10,000 bases of DNA, taken from assembly GCA_002005505.1 (NCBI GenBank), contig KV908434.1, positions 269,299 to 279,298 of the forward strand, given 5' to 3'. The notes beneath the pieces are model-generated. The model had not been told where the DNA came from. It did no database searches and saw only the letters and a list, made by a program, of their open reading frames with translations. The stretch's first letter is position 1. Every line of letters starts with the position of its first letter. Below, in pieces: positions 1 to 10,000 of this stretch. The translations under genes and the position numbers were made by a program. The DNA is from Botryococcus braunii (lineage: Eukaryota; Chlorophyta; Trebouxiophyceae).

Positions 1-26
1 GTTTCCAGCCAGCGAGTGCCATGAGA

Positions 27-49
27 GTCACGAGCTGTGACGACTCGTG
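27..49. promoter_or_regulatory. Overlapping short dyads upstream of FAR
   Basis: GTCAC (27-31) and GTGAC (37-41) form one inverted repeat; CACGAG (29-34) and CTCGTG (44-49) form a second that overlaps it. TGACG at 38-42 resembles a bZIP half-site. These could be regulatory sites of FAR or of a gene to the left; short dyads like these also arise by chance. Confidence 0.25.
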
Positions 50-91
50 TGGAGTGTTACAATGTCATGTCACAGGGCACGTTGCCAAGGC

Positions 92-141
92 GCCTAATCA
101 GGTTAGAAGGAAAAAGGAAGAGGGCCTAATCAGGTTAGAAG
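92..141 (+). promoter_or_regulatory. Duplicated 18-bp promoter motif with internal dyad
   Basis: GCCTAATCAGGTTAGAAG occurs exactly at 92-109 and again at 124-141, 32 bp apart and just upstream of the candidate TATA box. Its core CTAATCAGGTTAG is an imperfect dyad (CTAA...TTAG), as expected of a dimeric transcription factor site. Function is inferred from position only. Confidence 0.4.
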
Positions 142-158
142 TGGATGTACCTTCAACT

Positions 159-164
159 TATAAA
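159..164 (+). promoter_or_regulatory. Candidate TATA box of the FAR gene
   Basis: TATAAA followed by G lies 183 bases before the FAR start codon. No ATG occurs between it and position 347, so a transcript starting about 30 bases downstream would use 347 as its first AUG. This would give a 5' UTR of about 150 nt. The transcription start itself cannot be seen. Confidence 0.45.
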
Positions 165-346
165 GCAGACCCGAGCCCCCATTTGACAGGCATAATTTCA
201 TCTGTCCACTTTGTTTTCGTTCGAATAAAGAGATCCTTTGGCTGTCCTTGCACAAACAACAAAAGTAAGCCGAGAGTCTAGTTTGTTTGCGTGGGTAACT
301 GAGAAAGAAAGGGTCTTAAGGTGGTCGGAAGAGTAGTCGGTGCGTA

Positions 347-3300
347 ATGTCTTTGAATATGAAATCCGCTCCGGAGGTCCAATCCTTCGCTCAGGAGCAG
401 TTCGATGTTTCCAAAGCCTATGAAGGTGCACGTATTCTATTGACTGGTGCTACAGGTATATCCTGCTTGTCTCTGTTCGGTATAATGGCTCTTGGCTGAC
501 ACTTCGACGTGACCGGAATGTAAAGAACTGCTGATATATCATTCACATTGAAAGCTGATCTGTGATTTGTTTCTTATTTACAATTGCAATGAAGGAACAC
601 GTACAAATCAGAATATGAGCAATGTATGAACAGGATCCTGATCCAGGCAGGATCTAATGGCTTCACGAGCCACATCATTTCGCTGTTAGGGCCCAACGTA
701 TCTATGCATCGATTATTTCTGCTTAACGTGATTGGAAAAAAATAATTGTACTGAAGTCGAATCATTGTCGGAAAAGTCAAAGTGCGTCAACAGAGAACGT
801 CAAGAATATCATTTTGCACATAAACCTTCTGTGCCTACAGCTTCGGAATGAGCTTCTATCGTTTGCTTTTGCTGCAGGGTACATTGGCGGACTGTGTCTC
901 GTAGATCTTCTTCGACTCTGCCCGGGTGTCGAAAAGGTGTGTCCGTGCGATCAAGCCCTTGGTGCTTTGTACGCCTATTGCACTTACTCTAAGCCAAATG
1001 CTTTTCCATACTGGGAGATTACATATTCCATTTAAGTACTTATGAAATTCACTGGGGCTGGCAAGATCTAAGGAAATGAGCTGGTGTACTGCTGTTGTGC
1101 AGGTTTATGTTGCCATCCGGCCCAAGAGAAACCAAGATCCGTCTGAAAGGCTTAAGAAGCTGTTTCAGGATCCAATGTTCTCGAATTTGGAGAAGGATAA
1201 CAGTGGGGTCTTTGACAAGGTGGAAGTCCTTCCTGTAAGTCTCGAAGAGCGAGACTGCGGGATTGACCAGAGAAGACTTCGTCTGCTCAATGAGTAAGGC
1301 CCTCTGACACAGAATGAATGAAGCAAATCTTTTTTCCTTGTCAGATGCAAGAGGAAGTTGGCATAGTTACAGTAATGACATCATGGATGCCACGCTCCAA
1401 TCTGTTTATTGCCATGAGCATGCCACTCAGCTGAGGGACTGCCTGCTAGCACTACATTATATCTATCACCTGGTGTTGGTATATTGGATTTAATCTTGCT
1501 GGCTAAAGTCAAGATTCTTTGGCAGGTCCATCACTCATGTCATCCATTGTGCATCAGCCATTCGCTTTGACCTGGAGATCTCTGATGTGATGCGGCAAAA
1601 CTTCACATCCACCTTGGAGTTATTAGAACTGTCAAAGAGGTTCCAAAATCTCAAGGCGTGGTGCTATGTGTCAACAGCTTTTGTCAATCTTAATCTGCCA
1701 CAGAATGCAAGAATTGAGGAAAAGATTTACCCACTGTCTGAAAAATCCATGAGAAGTGCTGGTGCAAAAAATGCACTGGAGCTTGCTGAGCTTTGGCGGT
1801 CAAAGCTCTCTCCAGAAAACGCACAGAAGAATGTGAGTACAACTCCTTTTCCCGTTTGTGTTGTTGTGTGCTTGCACAGTACTTAACAGGAACAATATCC
1901 CGAAGTGCATTTTGATTGGGAGCCTTGCGATGCAACAGCAAATTCAAATCCATGTTTTAGTACCCTTTGATGAATGCTTGTCCTCTCCATATTGTGTGGG
2001 CTTCTTACAATGTTAAGTTAGTGGCTGGTGCAAGTTCATTCTAATGGACTAGCTCTCATATGTTACTGTGCAGGCAATGCGCTTCATCAAGAAGGAGAAG
2101 TTTGTGAACACCTACACAATCTCCAAGAATTTGACAGAGCAGCTGGTCATGATGTACAGAGAGCACTTCCCCGTTTTGATCTCAAGGCCCACGCTAGTGT
2201 CCTGCATTAGCAGGGACCCTCTTCCTGGGTATATTGGAAACTCATCCGGAATCACAGGAGCCGTAATAGGTGGTGCACACGGTGAGTTCCATAAGTTCCA
2301 TATGTCTGTTCTCCTTCGGTGGCAGGGTGATTTGGTCATGGTCCAGCGTCAGCTTGGCTCCCTCCTGCTATGCGAGGGACAGTCATAGTACCAGAACCAC
2401 TGCCTTCTGCTGGAAATATCCTGAAGTACTGTGGCCAGCTGTATGCATATCCCAAAGACCATTATGTCTATAGTTTGAGTCGTCAACAGAGCCGAGGGGT
2501 TAGACGCAGCCCCTAATGCTCAGATTGTCCTTAAGGCTGTCTGCAAAGGTTTCACTCTCAGGACTGCCCTAATGATGGAGGGGATTTACTTCCTTCACTA
2601 GGCTTTCTTTTACTTCAATTTAGGCCATTTTCCAAATGAGCATATCAATAGTCTTTGTGCTTGCAAAAGACCTGAAAAATTGCATTGACTTTGCAGGTAT
2701 TTTGACCCATGTTTCCCATGCGGAAAACAGCAAAGTGCCAGTGGTTCCTGGTGACTTGGTTTCTCATGGAACGCTTGTTGCCACTGCAGCAGTTGCTGAA
2801 GGTATATCCTCACAGACTGCACTGTCAAAGTTTTGCCAATAAAGACATTAGACACAGCCAATAGAGGCTCACAACTATGAAATGCTTTTAAAGTAGGAAG
2901 TTGTCTGCATAATTTTTCAGATCGACTGTTACAGAGTCACGTTAATCATTGATGCCTGTCAGCCTTGCTAGAGTACAAGACTGTATCTGTGTTTGCATTG
3001 GCTGTGCAGTAAACAACGAGAGAATCCTGGTAGAATCAACAAATAGTCTCTCTATTCAGTCCTTTGTACTTTCTTAAGGGTCGGCATGTCACATGTTGCC
3101 ACAAAGAGAGAAACGGATACCACACTATCACTTGCTTTTTCAACTGACTGTGGTACCCTGGTTGTTCCAGGGCGGACCTCAAAGGAGATTTTCCATATTT
3201 GCACAAGCGATTCGGATACCCCTGTAAGGAATTGGGAGTTCTATGTAAGTTACCCTTCTGTTTTCCACGAGTGCTCCTGGATTAGACCTTGCCGTAAGAT

Positions 3301-4285
3301 GTGATGCAAAGGATATTATGCCTTGTAAGATATCTCGATATGCAGTCGCTGAAATGCAAAAAGAGCATAGTATGTGATGCCCTAGTTGGGGCATTATTTG
3401 TTGGTGTTGTTAAGCCTTAGCCTTTCTTTTGTAGGCTTGCAGAGTTACCATTTGCAAAGAAAAGCACTGTCTGCGGATACTCGACCCTGCAGATATTTTT
3501 CAGTAAGTCCCTAACAAAACCCAAAACTGTGTTTGCAGACGACTCTCCTGCAGTTTGCAAAGATGGGTCTTCAAAACCAGCCCAACCTGCAAAGCAAAGA
3601 TCCAAACAAGTGGAAGATCCGCTTCATGCATAATTCCTTGCAGTGCACCCTGCACAACATTCAACAAGGAGCAAAGATCCAAGCTGCAGCCGCTTACCTA
3701 AAATGGAAGGGAGACAAAAAGCTTGCTCAAAAGGTGCATATTTTGCACATTTCACGAATGGTTTGTAGCATTACCTGACCTGTCTTCACTTTTTGAGACT
3801 GCACTTGGAACGCAAACTGATGTGAAAGACTCAACCTTATTACCCTTTCAATGTGTACATGATTCATGTGAGACTGATATATTCACTTTTCTCTCTAACG
3901 TGTACATGTACCTTACCAGCACACGTGACCTTTACCAACTTGTGTAGTCTGTTGTTGAATTTTGCTGAATATTTGGTGCTGACCTCACTTGTTCCGTCCT
4001 CAGTTGAAGCTCGGATGGACGGGCTGGAAAGACCTCAACAAGCGCAGCAAAGACATGAACTACACTTTCGTATGTGACGGTATGCGGGAACTCCAGAATC
4101 TTATCCCACAAAAGGATGCTTTCACCTGGAAATGCATCTGGTCATCACGTATGGGAGATGACTGGAAACGGTACCTTTACACATACGGTGCTGGTGTGGG
4201 CCACTTGTACTTGAAGCAGACCCCAGATCCACGTCAGTACAATCTCCACGACTACAGGCCTGTGGGCAACCGCATCCAGAAGTGA
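347..4285 (+). CDS. FAR: Fatty acyl-CoA reductase (alcohol-forming), complete, ten exons
   Basis: Likely reduces long-chain acyl-CoA to a primary fatty alcohol with NADPH, feeding wax ester, ether lipid or surface lipid synthesis (family knowledge). Exons: 347-455, 878-936, 1103-1293, 1526-1832, 2074-2281, 2697-2801, 3171-3244, 3443-3502, 3539-3733, 4004-4285; they join in frame to 529 residues, normal for FAR. Seen motifs: Rossmann TGATGYIG at 33-40 (split by intron 1), VYVAIRPK at 57-64, IHCASAIRFD at 126-135, YVSTAFVN at 167-174, and the catalytic YxxxK as YTISK at 236-240. IFHICTSDSDTPVRNWEFY (near 333-351) opens the C-terminal 'sterile' domain, which ends in a W-Y-G-H-Y-L-rich block. Start: first ATG after the candidate TATA box, G at -3, in-frame TAA at 317-319. 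No transit peptide is obvious. Exons 8 and 9 are the least certain; an alternative exon 9 start is 3554. Confident of family, less so of substrate. Confidence 0.92.
456..877 (+). other. FAR intron 1
   Basis: 422-nt intron from gtatat to ctgcag that splits the first glycine codon after TGAT of the Rossmann motif (phase 1). I see no repeat, RNA gene or coding exon in it. Confidence 0.85.
2282..2696 (+). other. FAR intron 5
   Basis: 415-nt intron from gtgagt to ttgcag, phase 1, between the GGAHG end of exon 5 and the ILTHVSH start of exon 6. No gene or repeat is seen inside. Confidence 0.85.
2802..3170 (+). other. FAR intron 6
   Basis: 369-nt intron from gtatat to ttccag, phase 1, joining AVAEG to RTSKEIFH. 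A gtgcag at about 3004-3009 looks like an acceptor, but the sequence after it hits stops and does not continue the family, so it was not used. Confidence 0.8.
3443..3502 (+). CDS. FAR: FAR exon 8, short 60-nt exon
   Basis: Twenty codons, phase 0 at both ends, read SYHLQRKALSADTRPCRYFS. The acceptor is the second of two nearby AGs (gtag at 3434 and gcag at 3442). Only the second gives an exon divisible by three, as the neighbouring exons require. The donor is a perfect gtaagt. FYSYHLQRKAL resembles the stretch that follows the NPxxW motif in animal FARs. Because it is phase 0 on both sides, skipping it would also leave an open frame. Confidence 0.65.
3503..3538 (+). other. FAR intron 8, 36 nt, unusually short
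   Basis: gtaagt to ttgcag with a branch-like CTAAC at 3511-3515. Its length is a multiple of three but it contains an in-frame TAA, so the protein requires removal. An alternative acceptor at 3553 (tcctgcag) makes it 51 nt and shortens the protein by five residues in frame. Confidence 0.6.
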
Positions 4286-4303
4286 TACCTTTCCTACGCA
4301 GGG

Positions 4304-4330
4304 AATTCATGAATTGATCAACGTCGACGT
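4304..4330. repeat. Two adjacent perfect palindromes just after the FAR stop
   Basis: AATTCATGAATT (4304-4315) and ACGTCGACGT (4321-4330) lie 19-45 bases after the FAR stop codon, in the presumed 3' UTR. Each is a perfect palindrome. No function is evident. Confidence 0.35.
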
Positions 4331-5116
4331 CGCTGTCATTCCTTTAAGTAACGCCGTCAAGTTTCCCTTGCTTACAGCTTTTGCCCCCACTCTCGGAGCA
4401 TGGACAGCTTGTTTTCATGCAGGTTGATTTGAAGATTACCCGGTTTTCGTTGTGTTATTCTAAATTTCTGCTAAGATGATACAGTGTTGCTTTAACGCCC
4501 ATTTGCAAAGTCCGCAGTGCAGGATATACCATTTTTCATTTTACCTGCTTGCTATCTTATCAGATTACAGGTTATGACGACGTCAGAGTCTGAAGTTGCA
4601 TTGTGGAAACTTATTAAGGGAGGTCTGCCTGATAGATAGAACCCCTTCAGAGCTGTTCCGAAGTATCATGCACATCAAAAAGGGGCCTAGCTTTGAATGA
4701 CTGCAACATGGCAATCTGCTGTTGCAGCATCTTCCCTGAAGGTGCATTTGTTATCTGATTCTCTGGCATTAATGTGGTCTTCCTGTATTCTGTTGGGCGG
4801 TTCTGAGATTTTTACAGAAGTCTTGAAGGGGAAGAGCTTTTTCTAGGCACCCTGTGGTTTTCTTGTAGCAGTGGCTGCTGATGTGCCAATGCCGTATATT
4901 TTGCTTCGGTTTTAGTGCATTCTGTACTCCGTTGAAGTACTCAGTCAAATGAAAGTAGGTAAAAGAAGATACATATGACAGCATGCCTCCTTCTGTATGG
5001 CCACATGTTTCTGCCTAGGGCCACATAATTTATCAAGACCGCTTTATAATAATTCACGATTTTATGGCGAGTCGGATGGTCGCAGAGCTTAATTTTGTTA
5101 GCTAGCTAGTTATCCC

Positions 5117-5268
5117 TGATTGTTTTCGATCGGTGACAACGAAAGTAAGTTTCTACCAACCTCATTGGTGGCCAAGGCTTGCAGTCATTTCGGTAGCGTA
5201 GCACATGCCTTGTCCACCAAGGAGGTGGATAGAAACTTACTTTCGTTCTCACCGATCGAAAACATTCA
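5117..5268. repeat. Large near-perfect inverted repeat (foldback element or hairpin RNA)
   Basis: Left arm 5117-5181 and right arm 5204-5268 are reverse complements over 65 bp with seven mismatches (left-arm positions 5120, 5137, 5156, 5158, 5164, 5172, 5179) and no gaps. They are separated by a 22-nt loop. The outer 36 bp, from TGTTTTCGATCGG to AAGTAAGTTTCTA, has one mismatch. Such a structure fits a foldback MITE or a long hairpin small-RNA precursor. I see no clear target-site duplication at either edge and no coding sense. Confidence 0.8.
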
Positions 5269-5377
5269 TCACTGCGCAGATGTGATTCTTCAAGTGAATT
5301 GCTGTTAATGGTGCCCGCTCAGATTATCATGTTATTTTACGGTCTGCGGCACTGATCAAAAAAATGATATTTGGAGT

Positions 5378-5395
5378 CTGAAGCTGCAGCTTCAG
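5378..5395. repeat. 18-bp perfect palindrome
   Basis: CTGAAGCTGCAGCTTCAG is its own reverse complement. It lies about 110 bp right of the large hairpin in sequence without a recognisable gene. Role unknown. Confidence 0.6.
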
Positions 5396-5945
5396 CTGAG
5401 GAACAATGCCGTTCTTTCAATGCATCCAAGCTTTTGGTCTTCAGAGCACATGAAACTTCTAGAACTCGTCTTCTATGGAAGTCTTTGCTAAGTGCAGTTG
5501 TGTGGCGCTTGATGCTTCCAACCATCCTATATAGGTGCTTACACTTGTGTGCTTACAGCGATTGTAAAAGAAGGATTTAACGCCTCTTTGGTAAATTTGA
5601 AAGTGCGTGCCAAGAGGAGTACATTAAGGACGAATTCGAAGGATACTATGTCGTATACTCCCGACCCTCGTGTTGATTAAAGAAGCAATATGGCTGGGCT
5701 GGTAGAAGATCCAGAACTTAATACTAAAACAAGCTTGCGTGCCTTTTAGGTTACAGACTAAGGAATGTGTCCTACCTATCTGCCGTGTTTGAATTCACAC
5801 TTTTATGAAAGGGCCTGGAGTATTAGTGTCCTGGCTGGTAGAGGATAAGCTATCAGGGTCGTTCTAACAAATGGTGAAAGACCAACATCCTTCTCCTAGT
5901 GTCTTTTAGAGACTGGAAGTGATGCCAAAATTTTGAGTGCTATAG

Positions 5946-5959
5946 CCTGTTATAACAGG
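5946..5959. repeat. 14-bp perfect palindrome
   Basis: CCTGTTATAACAGG is its own reverse complement, in the intergenic region. Role unknown. Confidence 0.5.
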
Positions 5960-6052
5960 GATGACTGTATGCAGTCAAACTTCATAATGTAATCACATTT
6001 ATGTTTATTCTCTATAAAGTAAGCTCAGCACAGGAATAACAAGTACAGCAGC

Positions 6053-6066
6053 CTTGTTCGAACAAG
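6053..6066. repeat. 14-bp perfect palindrome
   Basis: CTTGTTCGAACAAG is its own reverse complement. The inner GTTCGAAC recalls a tRNA B box, but no tRNA cloverleaf surrounds it. Confidence 0.5.
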
Positions 6067-6948
6067 AATTCTGTCATTCAGGCGAGCACTGCCTGGATTA
6101 AGTCGTTGATTGCTTGTCATGAAAGAAAATTTTACCCCTCAGCGTCGAAGTCACTATGTATTTAATTAATCTTCACCTTTTTTTGCTTAGCCCAATCAAA
6201 ACAACAATCGCAAGATCTTCAAACCCAATGTAGAATATTGCATTTGCTAAGCACTAAATGCAAATATGATTAGTTGCAATTGCAGAAACTGGGTTGTTTT
6301 ACGCGTACAACACTTTGCAAAAAGAAGCAATAATTCAACAGATTAAATACCTGTAAATCAGGGTTTATGTTAATCCTTTTTGTTTTTGCCAATGCCTCCT
6401 ATGTTCACGATATAAACATCGTGCCAAAATAGCTTGCGATTGCAACTGTTAAAAAATAAAACCAACTGCATGATAAAACCAAGCACTGACCCTTGTACTT
6501 TATCAGAATTACTAAACGTTAGCTAGATTCGAAGCTTCCTAATACACTGAAATTGTTGTTTGAAAATCTTTTGAGTTTGGAGCGAGGCGGGAGTTTGTAA
6601 AAATTGTCAAAGGGCGAGGGGTTTATCATTGCCCCGCATGTACAGCAGATGTAATACCCGATGATCTTAACCCATGATTTCAGCACAATAATTCTTCCTT
6701 GCGCCCGAGGTGCAGTGCAATTGACAAGTACTTTCTTGTACATAAAGAAGCCTAGATGGAGGCTACATCGCTCATGCAGACGTGGGAAATAGAAGTGTCA
6801 AAGAAAACCTGCAACTGCAACTGCAGGGGAGACCGAAAGTCTATATTGTCACGTATCCAGTCTCACGGTTCTTCACCTCAAGGCAGTGTTGGCTCGCCAT
6901 CAAAGCTCTGAGCACATTCAGGCAAACTGCGTCCATGGATATGCAAAG

Positions 6949-9851
<2,903 letters not shown>

Positions 9852-10000
9852 CTGCAAAACCAATGCCACAAGTCTCGACGCCTTGCCTTCTTCAAACCCT
9901 CTGCCCCCGCCCCCCCCCCCCCCCAAATCATCCCCGCGCTCCTCTGAAAATGGCAATTTGCTTCGACTCAGCCAACACAGGTGCAACAACACGATTCCGC
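9852..10000 (-). other. 3' part of an upstream LHCB7 intron
   Basis: Sequence before the ttttgcag acceptor of the first visible antenna exon, with a C15 run at 9910-9924 on the plus strand. The preceding exon with the plastid transit peptide is not identifiable here and most likely lies beyond the window. Confidence 0.65.

Larger units (their letters stand above)
4286..6948. other. Intergenic region between convergent gene ends
   Basis: Must include the 3' UTRs of both genes. The open frames in it (for example 4769-4984 minus, 5371-5580 plus, 6519-6743 minus) are short, lack a recognisable domain and match no neighbouring exon pattern. I found no AATAAA or TGTAA close enough downstream of either stop to assign a poly(A) site. 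Contents that stand out are the hairpin at 5117-5268 and the palindromes listed separately. Confidence 0.7.

Noticed and set aside
3435..3442. Earlier acceptor (gtag at 3434) for FAR exon 8
   Set aside because: It would make a 68-nt exon and break the frame between the phase-0 exons 7 and 9.
5371..5580. 69-codon plus-strand open frame after the 18-bp palindrome
   Set aside because: No recognised domain and no splice partners; the length is expected by chance in 2.7 kb.
6053..6066. Possible tRNA B box (GTTCGAAC)
   Set aside because: No acceptor stem, D arm or anticodon arm can be drawn around it; it is part of a simple palindrome.
6519..6743. 74-codon minus-strand open frame downstream of LHCB7
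   Set aside because: It lies in the presumed 3' UTR and shows no family signature.

Overview
The window is eukaryotic nuclear DNA, most likely from a green alga or another member of the green lineage. It holds two convergent, intron-rich protein genes with canonical GT-AG introns. There is no operon structure, no ribosome-binding site and no prokaryotic feature. The green-lineage call rests on the right-hand gene, a chlorophyll a/b-binding antenna protein of the LHCB7 type. Species cannot be settled from the sequence.

Left part (1-4285, + strand): a complete fatty acyl-CoA reductase gene reconstructed from ten exons (347-455, 878-936, 1103-1293, 1526-1832, 2074-2281, 2697-2801, 3171-3244, 3443-3502, 3539-3733, 4004-4285), predicted 529 residues. 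A candidate TATA box and a duplicated 18-bp promoter motif lie upstream. No ATG lies between the TATA box and the chosen start, and an in-frame stop precedes the start.

Middle (4286-6948): 2.7 kb between the two gene ends with no convincing gene. It holds a striking 152-bp near-perfect hairpin (5117-5268) and several short perfect palindromes.

Right part (6949-10000, - strand): the 3' five exons of an LHCB7-like gene (9851-9634, 9000-8855, 8386-8291, 7650-7513, 7023-6949). They encode 223 residues, from the conserved VWYGPDRPK start of the mature protein to the stop. The transit peptide and start codon lie beyond position 10000. The last exon is only 75 nt and sits beyond a microsatellite-filled intron. 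The introns are packed with simple repeats: (GT)50, (AC)36, C/G homopolymers and a roughly 42-bp minisatellite. The FAR introns contain none of these.

The two genes have no evident functional link (lipid/wax alcohol synthesis versus photosystem II light harvesting); convergent placement appears incidental. I see no new multi-gene system. The best leads are the hairpin element, the very short FAR intron, and the complementary UG/AC repeats that flank two in-frame exons of the antenna gene.
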